Positions 37,142 to 45,498 of a stretch of 64,000 nucleotides of DNA are shown one piece after another (the stretch's first letter is position 1; each line of letters begins with the position of its first letter). The position numbers were made by a program, and so were the translations under genes. The DNA is taken from the NCBI GenBank assembly GCA_027592025.1, contig JAQCIQ010000002.1:88001-152000 (forward strand). The letters are read 5' to 3'. Under the pieces are notes generated by a model. The model did no database searches. It saw only the letters and a program-made list of their open reading frames with translations, and was not told the origin of the DNA. The DNA comes from Bacteroidota bacterium. GTDB lineage: Bacteria > Bacteroidota > Bacteroidia > Flavobacteriales > Flavobacteriaceae.

Positions 37142-37885
37142 ATGGGATTTTTATCAAATTCAATTTTGTTGGCCGGGAGCATGCAAAAGCTAGGGGCAAC
37201 TGATTATGTAGACTTTACATTCTTTGTAGGATGTATGGCGATGATGGCAGCTTCTGCTTTCTTTTTCCTTTCAATGAGTAGCTTTGACAAAAAGTGGAGA
37301 ACTTCGATCCTGGTATCAGGTTTGATCACATTTATCGCAGCTGTACATTACTGGTACATGAGAGATTATTTTGGAGCATTTGACGAGTCTCCAACATTCT
37401 TCCGCTATGTAGATTGGGTGCTTACAGTGCCATTAATGTGTGTTGAGTTCTACTTAATTCTTAAAGTTGCTGGTGCGACTAAGTCACTAATGTGGCGCCT
37501 TATCGTATTGTCAGTGATTATGTTAGTCACAGGATATTGGGGTGAAGCTGTTGCTCCAGGTCAAGCTGCGCTATGGGGATTCATCTCAGGAGCGGCATAT
37601 TTTGTCATCGTGTATGACATCTGGTTAGGTAAGGCAAAGCAATTGGCCGTAGCTGCTGGAGGACATGTCCTAAAAGCGCACAAAATCCTTTGTTGGTTCG
37701 TTCTTGTTGGATGGGCTATTTATCCATTAGGTTACATGGCAGGAACTGGCGCAGGTCAGTGGTATGCTTTTGTTGGTGACCTTGGATTGAACATGGACAT
37801 CATTTACAACATTGGTGACGCGATCAACAAAATAGGTTTCGGACTAGTAGTTTACTCTTTAGCTGTAAGTTCTTCTGAAGCTTAA
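37142..37885 (+). CDS. Proteorhodopsin, green-tuned light-driven proton pump
   Basis: A 247-aa seven-helix retinal protein of the inner membrane. Key residues, by comparison with proteorhodopsin: proton acceptor Asp91 and Thr95 in RYVDWVLTVPL, donor Glu102 in CVEFYLIL (the DTE motif of proton pumps), His69 in AVHYWYMR, which pairs with the acceptor, and the retinal Schiff-base Lys230 in DAINKIGFG. The spectral-tuning position (105 in proteorhodopsin, Met99 here) has Met, as in green-absorbing flavobacterial forms; Gln would mean blue. Not a sodium pump (those have NDQ). Divergent from blh; a terminator follows. Confidence 0.97.
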   Translation: MGFLSNSILLAGSMQKLGATDYVDFTFFVGCMAMMAASAFFFLSMSSFDKKWRTSILVSGLITFIAAVHYWYMRDYFGAFDESPTFFRYVDWVLTVPLMCVEFYLILKVAGATKSLMWRLIVLSVIMLVTGYWGEAVAPGQAALWGFISGAAYFVIVYDIWLGKAKQLAVAAGGHVLKAHKILCWFVLVGWAIYPLGYMAGTGAGQWYAFVGDLGLNMDIIYNIGDAINKIGFGLVVYSLAVSSSEA

Positions 37886-37907
37886 AAATTAAATTTTTTT
37901 GAAATTA

Positions 37908-37937
37908 AAGGCTGCACTCTAGTGTAGCCTTTTTTTT
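37908..37937 (+). terminator. Rho-independent terminator after the rhodopsin
   Basis: A 10-base stem (37908-37917 with 37922-37931, one G-U pair) with loop TCTA is followed by a run of T to 37937. It lies between the convergent rhodopsin and argS; the T-run favours the plus direction. Confidence 0.88.
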
Positions 37938-37948
37938 GCGCAATACTA

Positions 37949-39727
37949 TTACATTCGTTCAGGAGCCTCAATACCCAAAAGACCTAAAGCCCTTTTAATG
38001 ACCAAGCCAGTTGCGTTCGAAAGTTCCACTAGAAAGGCTGTCTGATCTGAACTCTCATTACCGAATATGGCCACATTCTGATACAACGCATTGAATGATT
38101 TGACCAAATCGTAAAGGTAATTGGCCAATAATGCAGGACTATAGGCTTCGGCCGCGAGTTGAACAGTATTTGGAAATTTCATCAAATCTTTAATCAAATT
38201 TTTTTCTCTGAGTTCAAGACTAATATTATCAAGTTCAAAACTTCTTGACTCAGAAGCTTTCCTCACTATAGCGCTAATACGGGCGTGAGTGTATTGAATG
38301 AATGGTCCAGTATTTCCTTGAAAATCGATTGATTCCTTTGGGTCAAACAAGATGCGTTTCTTAGGATCTACCTTCAGAATGTAGTATTTCAACGCCCCTA
38401 ATCCAATTTGCTCATAGACCTCCTCCTTTTCAGAATCGGCGTAACCATCGAGTTTCCCTAATTCCTGTGCAATCGTTTTGGCAGTGGCAGTCATCTCATC
38501 AATCAAGTCATCGGCATCTACAACAGTCCCTTCTCGGCTCTTCATTTTTCCACTGGGTAAATCAACCATCCCATAACTCAAATGATGTAGGCTATTAGCC
38601 CATTCAAATCCAAATTTCTTTAGAATGAGGAAGAGCACCTTGAAATGATAGTCTTGCTCATTTCCTACTGTGTAAACCATCCCTCCAATATTTGGATAGT
38701 CCTTTATTCTTTGAATGGCTGTCCCTATATCTTGAGTCATATAAACTGCAGTTCCATCGGATCGCAACACAATCTTCTCGTCTAATCCGTCTTCGGTTAA
38801 ATCACACCATACCGAACCATCTTCCTTTCTGACAAAAACCCCTGAGCTCAAACCTTCTTCAACAAAGGATTTGCCCAACAAATAGGTTTCTGACTCGTAG
38901 TAATAACTGTCAAAATTCACTCCCAATTTGTCATAGGTCATTTCGAATCCCTTGTAAACCCATTGGTTCATGGTCTTCCATAGTTCAACAACTTCCTGAT
39001 CTCCAGACTCCCACTGACGCAACATGTCTTGAGCTGCCAATAGAATGGGCGCCATTTTCTTTGCCTCATCTTCCGAATGCCCTTGAGTCACTAGCTCGGC
39101 AACTTCCTTCTTATATTCTTGATCGAAGCGAACGTAATAGTTCCCAACCACCTTATCGCCTTTCAGACCCGTATTTTCTGGTGTTTCTCCATTGCCAAAA
39201 CGTTGCCAAGCCAGCATGCTTTTACAAATATGAATACCGCGATCATTGATGATTTGAGTTTTATAGACCTTCTTTCCTGCAGCTTGCAGAATAGCGGCAA
39301 CACTGTAGCCCAATAAATTGTTCCGAATGTGCCCTAGGTGTAAAGGCTTATTGGTGTTGGGAGAGGAGTACTCCACAATCACTGCTTTGTCATCAGACTT
39401 GGCTGTTACAATACCAAATTGCTTTTCATTAAAAATGGAATGAGCAGATTTGACAAAATAGCTGTCGTCAAAAACCAAATTCAAAAACCCAGAAACGACG
39501 TTAAACCCTGTTACCTCATCTTGATTGGTCTGGAGCCATTGTCCAAGTTGCTCCCCTATTGATGCTGGACTGGCCTTTACAAATTTCAAAATGGGGAAAA
39601 TTACAACGGTCAAATCACCCTCAAAATCCTTTCGCGTTTCTTGGAGCTCAAAATGATCCATCTCAATTTGAAACAGCTCGAAACAAGCCCTTTGAAGTTG
39701 ATTTTGAATGACTGGATCGATGGTCAT
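37949..39727 (-). CDS. argS: Arginyl-tRNA synthetase
   Basis: Charges tRNA-Arg. The 592-aa class I enzyme has the N-terminal Arg-tRNA-synthetase domain, HLGH at 130-133 in SSPNTNKPLHLGHIRNN, the block DRGIHICKSMLAW, and the C-terminal anticodon-binding region ending LGIEAPERM. The family's usual lack of a canonical KMSKS is matched by KMKSREG. Normal length. A promoter element lies just upstream. Confidence 0.97.
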   Translation of the reverse strand: MTIDPVIQNQLQRACFELFQIEMDHFELQETRKDFEGDLTVVIFPILKFVKASPASIGEQLGQWLQTNQDEVTGFNVVSGFLNLVFDDSYFVKSAHSIFNEKQFGIVTAKSDDKAVIVEYSSPNTNKPLHLGHIRNNLLGYSVAAILQAAGKKVYKTQIINDRGIHICKSMLAWQRFGNGETPENTGLKGDKVVGNYYVRFDQEYKKEVAELVTQGHSEDEAKKMAPILLAAQDMLRQWESGDQEVVELWKTMNQWVYKGFEMTYDKLGVNFDSYYYESETYLLGKSFVEEGLSSGVFVRKEDGSVWCDLTEDGLDEKIVLRSDGTAVYMTQDIGTAIQRIKDYPNIGGMVYTVGNEQDYHFKVLFLILKKFGFEWANSLHHLSYGMVDLPSGKMKSREGTVVDADDLIDEMTATAKTIAQELGKLDGYADSEKEEVYEQIGLGALKYYILKVDPKKRILFDPKESIDFQGNTGPFIQYTHARISAIVRKASESRSFELDNISLELREKNLIKDLMKFPNTVQLAAEAYSPALLANYLYDLVKSFNALYQNVAIFGNESSDQTAFLVELSNATGLVIKRALGLLGIEAPERM

Positions 39728-39749
39728 ATATTATCGGTTTGCATTAGCG

Positions 39750-39783
39750 CAAATATACTTTTTTTCAAAAGATGTTATGGCAA
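39750..39783 (-). promoter_or_regulatory. Promoter of argS
   Basis: On the minus strand: TTG (39781-39783), 23 bases, TATATTTG (39750-39757), 22 bases before the argS ATG. The -7 element is perfect, the spacing long. Confidence 0.45.
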
Positions 39784-39785
39784 GT

Positions 39786-40724
39786 CTATTTTGATCTAGG
39801 AAGGAATACCTCTGCCATCATGCATCTTGCACTACCACCCCCACAAGTTTCAATGGTTGGTATTGATGCTACTATCAAAGTGTCTAAGCCCTTTAGAGTA
39901 TTGAGTTGTTCTGGACGCAACGCGTCATGGGCCTGTTGGCTCATAACCAAATGAGTTTTTCCCGTTTGAGACTGCACTTGGAGCATATTTCCCGCAAACG
40001 AATGCATTTGTTCTTCGGTTAATGCTATAATTTTTTTACCGTCAAATTTCAAGCTTTTTTCCAAAGAACGGCGTTCCTTTTTGTCGTCAACTGCATCTAG
40101 GCAAACCACGGCGTAGCGATCCGCTATGCACATAACAACGTTGGTGTGATATATTGGTTTGCGATTTCCTTCAACGGTCTGAAAAGCTTCAAAAACAAAT
40201 GGAGTGTATTCAAAATCTTCGCAAAACTCAACAAACAAATCTTCGTCTGCACGAGGGGAAAGGGCACAATAGGCCTTGCGATTTTCTCGATCCAAGACAA
40301 TACTTCCAGTACCTTCTAGAAAAATGCCATCAGCTTCAGCTTCGGTGTAATCTATAAAGTTAGTTATTGTAAATCCTGCGGCCTCAACGGCTTCGATTAC
40401 TGATTCTTGTCTTTCTAAGCGTCGGTTTTCAGCCATCATTGGGTATAACGCGGCCGAACCGTCTTCATGAAAAGACAACCAATTGTTAGGAAAAACAGAG
40501 TCTGGAGTATCATGTTCACCAGTATCTTGGTGAACAATAACGTTTACCCCATGATTCCTGAGCAATTCCACAAAAATGTCGAATTCCTTTTGGGCAGAGA
40601 GGGTCAATTCAGATGCGTTTCGATCATTTGAAATCTTTTGAAAATAGTTGCTCGTCGCGGTTTGCTCGTTGGCTCGGAAACCGTTCGGGCGAATCATGAG
40701 AATAGTACTGGTGGATTGACTCAT
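39786..40724 (-). CDS. ctlX: Amidinotransferase-fold hydrolase, CtlX-like
   Basis: A 312-aa guanidine-modifying-fold enzyme. The catalytic set is visible: acidic residues in PDSVFPNNW (about 75-82), Glu137 in FLEGTGS, His193 in IYHTNVVM and the nucleophile Cys301 in GGGSARCM. The pattern is that of the CtlX (citrulline-utilisation hydrolase) group, related to arginine deiminase and dimethylarginine dimethylaminohydrolase. The substrate is not proven by sequence. It lies just upstream of argS, which may only be coincidence. Confidence 0.8.
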   Translation of the reverse strand: MSQSTSTILMIRPNGFRANEQTATSNYFQKISNDRNASELTLSAQKEFDIFVELLRNHGVNVIVHQDTGEHDTPDSVFPNNWLSFHEDGSAALYPMMAENRRLERQESVIEAVEAAGFTITNFIDYTEAEADGIFLEGTGSIVLDRENRKAYCALSPRADEDLFVEFCEDFEYTPFVFEAFQTVEGNRKPIYHTNVVMCIADRYAVVCLDAVDDKKERRSLEKSLKFDGKKIIALTEEQMHSFAGNMLQVQSQTGKTHLVMSQQAHDALRPEQLNTLKGLDTLIVASIPTIETCGGGSARCMMAEVFLPRSK

Positions 40725-40758
40725 AAAAAATGTTTGTGAAGATTAAAGGGTATCTGTT

Positions 40759-41442
40759 TTAGGGAGTAGACTTTGACACGGGAATCAACTTGCCGTTAAA
40801 AAGTTGTTGCCCAGTTAATGCAAAATCTGCCACAAAAGTTGCCATTTCATCGGCGGTTACTGAAGCCTGGTAACTTGGAAATGCTGCTTCTAACATTTCG
40901 GTCTGAACAGCCCCTAAAGCCAAGGCGTTAAACGATGGGCCTGTTGTCTTAAACTCCTCAGCCAAAAGCTCTACCAAAGTGATCACAGCGCCCTTACTCG
41001 AGCTGTAAGCAGAAAGTCCTGGGAACTTCGCACTCCCTTGAACACCTCCCATTGAACTCAACACAACAACATGACCGCTGCTGCTCATAAACGGGACAAC
41101 TTCTTGGGTCAAACTGGCTACTCCAAAAACGTTGGTTTGATACACCGTTAAAAAATCTTCTGTAGTAGTATCCATGAAAGGTTTGTTGCAAAGTGCTCCA
41201 GCATTATGGATTAAAACGTCCACTTGTCCCCAGTTCGATTGGACAAAATTTCCGACCATTTTCAGGTCATCCTGTCGCACCAAATCGAATTCCATGACAT
41301 GAACCCCTTTAAGGTTAAGTGCCTTGAGAGACCCTGTTTTTCGCGACAGCGCCAAAACTTGATGCCCAGCATCCGAAAGCTGTTTTGTCAATTCAAAACC
41401 GATGCCCCGACTAGTGCCAGTTATGATGATGTTTTTTGTCAT
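40759..41442 (-). CDS. Short-chain dehydrogenase/reductase
   Basis: A 227-aa cytoplasmic Rossmann-fold oxidoreductase with the cofactor motif TGTSRGIG (8-15), NAG at 78-80, a Ser near 127 and the catalytic Tyr144 and Lys148 in YSSSK. Arg12 in the first loop suggests NADP(H). Substrate unknown. It lies 13 bases after the stop of the PDH E2 gene on the same strand and so may be the last gene of that transcript. Confidence 0.87.
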   Translation of the reverse strand: MTKNIIITGTSRGIGFELTKQLSDAGHQVLALSRKTGSLKALNLKGVHVMEFDLVRQDDLKMVGNFVQSNWGQVDVLIHNAGALCNKPFMDTTTEDFLTVYQTNVFGVASLTQEVVPFMSSSGHVVVLSSMGGVQGSAKFPGLSAYSSSKGAVITLVELLAEEFKTTGPSFNALALGAVQTEMLEAAFPSYQASVTADEMATFVADFALTGQQLFNGKLIPVSKSTP

Positions 41443-41455
41443 AATGACGGAAGTA

Positions 41456-43042
41456 TTAGACCAGCATGGTCACTGGATTTTCTACAAAACCTCTCAAGGT
41501 TTGCAAAAATTGAGCTCCAGTGGCGCCGTCCACCACCCTGTGATCGCAAGCCATCGTTAGTTTCATGACATAACCAGGCACAACCGCCCCATTTTTTACA
41601 ACGGGCTTTTGAACAATGGCTCCAACAGAGAGGATGGCTCCATTAGGCTGGTTGATGATAGAAGTAAAACTTTCTATTCCAAACATACCTAGGTTCGACA
41701 CAGTAAATGTACTGCCCTCAATTTCCTGTTGGTTCAGTTTTTTCTGGAGCGCTCTTTGGGCGTAATCCTTTACTGACACATTAATCTGTAGTAAGGACTG
41801 TTCATTGGCAAAACGCAACACGGGAACGATTAAACCGTCTTCAACGGCTACCGCTACGCCAACATGAACGTGGTGATTCCGCTGAATGCGATCGTCAAAC
41901 CACTGTCCATTAACTTGAGGATGTTGTTTTAAAGATAACGCTACTGCCTTAATAACCATATCATTAAAAGAGATCTTGGTATTGGGCAAGGTGTTGAATT
42001 GCGCTCTAAAAGCCACCGCATTATCCATGTCAAACTCTACATTGAGGTAATAATGAGGCGCCGAAAATTTCGATTGAGAAAGACGTTTGGCAATGGCCTT
42101 GCGCATTGGGCTATTCGGTGTACTTTCAGATTGCTCCACTCCTGCTGGCACAAACAGTCCAGTAGAATGCGCAAAAGATGCTGATGGCACATAGTTCTCG
42201 ATGTCCCTTTTGATGATACGTCCATGTTCTCCACTTCCTATAACTTGACCTAAGTCAACTCCTTTCTCTTGAGCCATTTTTTTGGCCAAAGGAGAGATAA
42301 AAATGCGGTCGGATGAGTTTTTTACAGGACTTGCTGCGGCAACTGGAGCGATAATTTCTTTAGCAGCAGGCACCACTTCAGTTACTACCTCCTTGGCCAC
42401 CTCAACCGATTGAGCAGTCGTTGAGCCAGAATAATTTTTTACAAAGCCAGAAACGTCAGTTCCTTTTGGACCTATAATGGCCAACAAAGCGTCAACCTTG
42501 GCCGATTCCCCTTCATGAATCCCAACATGAAGAAGGGTTCCCTGATTGAATGATTCGAATTCCATTGTGGCTTTATCTGTTTCGATTTCTGCCAAAATAT
42601 CGCCTTCTTTGACGGCATCTCCCACCTTCTTAATCCATGTGGCTACAGTACCTTCTTCCATGGTATCACTCAGTCTTGGCATAGTGATCACTACAACCCC
42701 TTGAGGTGTTTCTACCGCATTAGAAGTTTTGACTTCAACAGCTTCTTCGGTTGCTTTAACGGTAGTTTTTGGATTTTGATTGAGCAGAGCAGAAACGTCT
42801 TCGCCTTTTTTTCCGATGATGGCAAGCAAAGAATCTACCTTAGCAGCCTCGCCTTCTTGGATTCCAATGTGTAACAAAGTCCCTTCGTGAAAAGATTCGA
42901 ACTCCATGGTGGCTTTGTCCGTTTCGATTTCGGCCAAAATATCACCTTCACTGACAGCATCACCAACTTTTTTAAGCCAAGTCGCTACTGTTCCCTCCTC
43001 CATGGTGTCACTCAAACGGGGCATTGTTATGATTTCTGCCAT
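41456..43042 (-). CDS. pdhC: Pyruvate dehydrogenase E2 (dihydrolipoamide acetyltransferase) with two lipoyl domains
   Basis: Core of the pyruvate dehydrogenase complex, moving the acetyl group to CoA. The 528-aa chain has two lipoyl domains (lipoyl-lysines Lys43 and Lys157, each in ETDKATMEFES), an E1/E3-binding domain near 248-285 (ISPLAKKMAQEKGVDL) and the catalytic acyltransferase domain with His501 in DHRVVDG. The two lipoyl domains are strikingly alike, which points to a recent duplication or conversion. It starts 3 bases after the E1-alpha stop. E1-beta and E3 are not in the window. Confidence 0.95.
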   Translation of the reverse strand: MAEIITMPRLSDTMEEGTVATWLKKVGDAVSEGDILAEIETDKATMEFESFHEGTLLHIGIQEGEAAKVDSLLAIIGKKGEDVSALLNQNPKTTVKATEEAVEVKTSNAVETPQGVVVITMPRLSDTMEEGTVATWIKKVGDAVKEGDILAEIETDKATMEFESFNQGTLLHVGIHEGESAKVDALLAIIGPKGTDVSGFVKNYSGSTTAQSVEVAKEVVTEVVPAAKEIIAPVAAASPVKNSSDRIFISPLAKKMAQEKGVDLGQVIGSGEHGRIIKRDIENYVPSASFAHSTGLFVPAGVEQSESTPNSPMRKAIAKRLSQSKFSAPHYYLNVEFDMDNAVAFRAQFNTLPNTKISFNDMVIKAVALSLKQHPQVNGQWFDDRIQRNHHVHVGVAVAVEDGLIVPVLRFANEQSLLQINVSVKDYAQRALQKKLNQQEIEGSTFTVSNLGMFGIESFTSIINQPNGAILSVGAIVQKPVVKNGAVVPGYVMKLTMACDHRVVDGATGAQFLQTLRGFVENPVTMLV

Positions 43043-43045
43043 GAT

Positions 43046-44044
43046 TTATAATTTATGTGGAATGAAAGGGTAATCTACTTGATCGTAAACAATGTCATAC
43101 ATCAAGGATTTCTCCGGATAGGCTGAATTTTCTGCGAATTCCTCGCACTCAGCGACCAAAGATTTTACTCTTGTGTCAATTTCCTCCAAGTCCTTTTCAG
43201 TTGCATATTTCTTGTCTAATATCAAGTCTTTGACCTGAGTAATAGGGTCGATTTTTCTATAAGTTTCAACCTCCTCCTTAGTTCTATAATGTTGGGCGTC
43301 ACTCATGGAATGTCCACGATAACGGTAAGTCTTCATTTCCAAGAAAGTTGGTCCGCCGCCTGAGCGTGCTCTTTCGATGGCCACGTCCATTGCTTCGGCA
43401 ACTGTCACAGGGTTCATGCCGTCGACAGGGCCACAAGGCATTTCATAACCAAGTCCTAATTTCCATATTTCAGTATGATTGGCTGTACGTTCAACCGAAG
43501 TGCCCATGGCGTATCCGTTGTTTTCGCAGACGAAAACTACTGGCAATTTCCACAGCATGGCTAAATTAAAAGTTTCGTGCAACGAACCTTGACGTGCTGC
43601 ACCATCTCCAAAACAACAAATTGTAACGGCTCCTGTTTTGTGATACATGTCTCCAAACGCCATTCCAGCACCCAAGGGAATCTGACCTCCTACAATACCA
43701 TGTCCTCCATAAAAACGATGTTCTTTAGAAAAAATGTGCATTGAACCGCCAAGACCCATTGAAGTACCAGTTACTTTGCCATACAGTTCGGCCATTACTC
43801 GACGAGGATCAGCGCCCATACCAATTGGCTGAACGTGATTTCTGTAGGCCGTAATCATTCTGTCCTTTGTCAAATCCATGGCATGCAATGCCCCAGCCAA
43901 AATAGCCTCTTGACCATTGTAAAGGTGAAGAAAGCCTCTTACCTTTTGTTGGATGTAAACCGCAGCTAACTTGTCCTCGAACTTTCTCCACAATTGCATG
44001 TCTTCATACCATTGGAGATAAGTTTTTTTCGTGATTTTTTGCAT
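43046..44044 (-). CDS. pdhA: Pyruvate dehydrogenase E1 component, alpha subunit
   Basis: Thiamine-diphosphate-dependent decarboxylase subunit. The 332-aa product shows the ThDP motif from GDGAARQGSLHETFNLA to ENNGYAMGTS and the phosphorylation-loop-like YRYRGHSMSD. Normal length for a separate alpha subunit, so a beta subunit must be encoded elsewhere. First gene of pdhA-pdhC(-SDR), with its own promoter. Confidence 0.95.
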   Translation of the reverse strand: MQKITKKTYLQWYEDMQLWRKFEDKLAAVYIQQKVRGFLHLYNGQEAILAGALHAMDLTKDRMITAYRNHVQPIGMGADPRRVMAELYGKVTGTSMGLGGSMHIFSKEHRFYGGHGIVGGQIPLGAGMAFGDMYHKTGAVTICCFGDGAARQGSLHETFNLAMLWKLPVVFVCENNGYAMGTSVERTANHTEIWKLGLGYEMPCGPVDGMNPVTVAEAMDVAIERARSGGGPTFLEMKTYRYRGHSMSDAQHYRTKEEVETYRKIDPITQVKDLILDKKYATEKDLEEIDTRVKSLVAECEEFAENSAYPEKSLMYDIVYDQVDYPFIPHKL

Positions 44045-44066
44045 CTTTTTTTTCTAAACCGAAGGA

Positions 44067-44095
44067 CAAAAATACGTCTTAGAACCGTATTACAA
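44067..44095 (-). promoter_or_regulatory. Promoter of pdhA-pdhC
   Basis: On the minus strand: TTG (44093-44095), 18 bases, TATTTTTG (44067-44074), a full match, 22 bases before the pdhA ATG. Confidence 0.55.
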
Positions 44096-44169
44096 AACAC
44101 AAGTTTCTAAAATTGACAAAAATCATTGCCAAATCGGGTCGCAGAGCCTGTCAATAATAGAGAAATGAA

Positions 44170-45450
44170 TTAATATTCCGAATAGGAATCGCGTCCAAAA
44201 TTAAACGTCAAAGAAAAACGCAAAGTACTTTCGAGGGGGCTTTGAACTTTCGAAGCAGAAAACAAGTAAGACAGATCAACATCTACAACATTGTATTTAA
44301 ACCCTGCTCCAAAGGTGAAAAACTGCCTTGCTCCTTTTTCTTCACTTTCGTGAAAATAGCCAGTTCGAATGGCAAACGAATCTTGGTAACGGTATTCAGC
44401 ACCAAGAGCATAGGTAAATTCCTGCATCTCCTCCTTAAACCCTCCAGGAGCATCTCCAAAGGACTGAAATATACCAGAGACAAAGCCCACATTTGGATCT
44501 TGTCCTTCTAAGATGATACCCGAGTTAACTGGCGAGCCTGGATAACCGATTAAATTATCCACATCCTCGTCATACTGACCATTGCCGTTGGTATCAGAAT
44601 ATTGGTACTCGTTAGCATAAACCGGTGGTGTTGGTACCAATAATTTGGTTGCTTCTGCAGTAATCGCTAGGGTGTTGTAAGAATCAAAAACAAAATCGAA
44701 ACCTGCGCCCAATCTCAAGGTTGACGGTAAGAAATTTTCAGAATTCTCACTGTTGTCATATTTTATTTTTGGCCCAATGTTTTGGAGGGCAAAACCAGCC
44801 CTCCACCTACCATTGAAACTGTCATAGGCGTTTTCTTCACTTTGGTAATAACCAGATAAGCCTACAGCGAACGAACTTGCCGCGGTAGCATCGGTATCTA
44901 CTGACTGAATTTTTAAATCAGATCTCAAATAACCCAAGCTGACTCCCATCGAAAACTGATCTGCCAATCTCAAGGAATAAGACAAATCGAAAGCCAACTC
45001 ATTTGGACTCTCTATTAATAAGTTGTCAAAATCGCCTGCAGCAGCCTGTTGCTCGGTGATGATTTCAATTTCACCTAAACTGAAATACTTAAAGCTCGCC
45101 GCAAAAGCACTTCGCTCGTTCAGTCGGTTGAAATAGGTCACGTTTCCTAGGAAAATGTCGTTAACCAATTTGCTCAGATAGGGCGTGTAGTTCACTGCAA
45201 TTCCTGACTTGGCCGTATTAAACGCATATTTGGAAGGATTCCACTGCTGAGAATAAGCATCAGAAGAAGTTGCCACTCCCATATCGCCCATGCCAGCAGC
45301 ACGAGCATCACCCGCAATCAGTAAAAAAGGAACGCCTGTAGTGATTACCCTGCTGTCTTGAACTGGAATTACCGTTGTGGTGGTTTGTGCGAAAACAGAA
45401 AAAACAGATAAAAAATAGAGACAGGTACTATGGGTTAGCAAATTTTTCAC
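44170..45450 (-). CDS. porV: Type IX secretion outer-membrane protein PorV (LptO)
   Basis: PorV is a 14-strand barrel that carries type IX cargo to PorU, where the sorting signal is removed. The 426-aa product starts with GTG, has a signal peptide (ending FSVFAQ), then VPFLLIAGDARAAGMGDMGVATSSDAYSQQWNPSKYAF, the clear PorV/PorQ-family opening. It ends in a barrel-type strand (SLTFNFGRDSYSEY). It follows porU by 48 bases, with a promoter element in the gap. Confidence 0.94.
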   Translation of the reverse strand: MKNLLTHSTCLYFLSVFSVFAQTTTTVIPVQDSRVITTGVPFLLIAGDARAAGMGDMGVATSSDAYSQQWNPSKYAFNTAKSGIAVNYTPYLSKLVNDIFLGNVTYFNRLNERSAFAASFKYFSLGEIEIITEQQAAAGDFDNLLIESPNELAFDLSYSLRLADQFSMGVSLGYLRSDLKIQSVDTDATAASSFAVGLSGYYQSEENAYDSFNGRWRAGFALQNIGPKIKYDNSENSENFLPSTLRLGAGFDFVFDSYNTLAITAEATKLLVPTPPVYANEYQYSDTNGNGQYDEDVDNLIGYPGSPVNSGIILEGQDPNVGFVSGIFQSFGDAPGGFKEEMQEFTYALGAEYRYQDSFAIRTGYFHESEEKGARQFFTFGAGFKYNVVDVDLSYLFSASKVQSPLESTLRFSLTFNFGRDSYSEY

Positions 45451-45482
45451 AGGTTGTCGAATTAGTTGTAATTGATAAACGA

Positions 45483-45490
45483 CAAATATA
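45483..45490 (-). promoter_or_regulatory. -7 element before porV
   Basis: TATATTTG on the minus strand, a full match, in the 48-base gap between porU and porV, 32 bases before the GTG. No TTG at the expected distance. Confidence 0.4.
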
Positions 45491-45498
45491 TGGGAATA

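Noticed and set aside
37142..37885. Possibility that the rhodopsin is a sodium or chloride pump
   Set aside because: The motif is Asp-Thr-Glu, that of proton pumps; sodium pumps have Asn-Asp-Gln and chloride pumps Asn-Thr-Gln.
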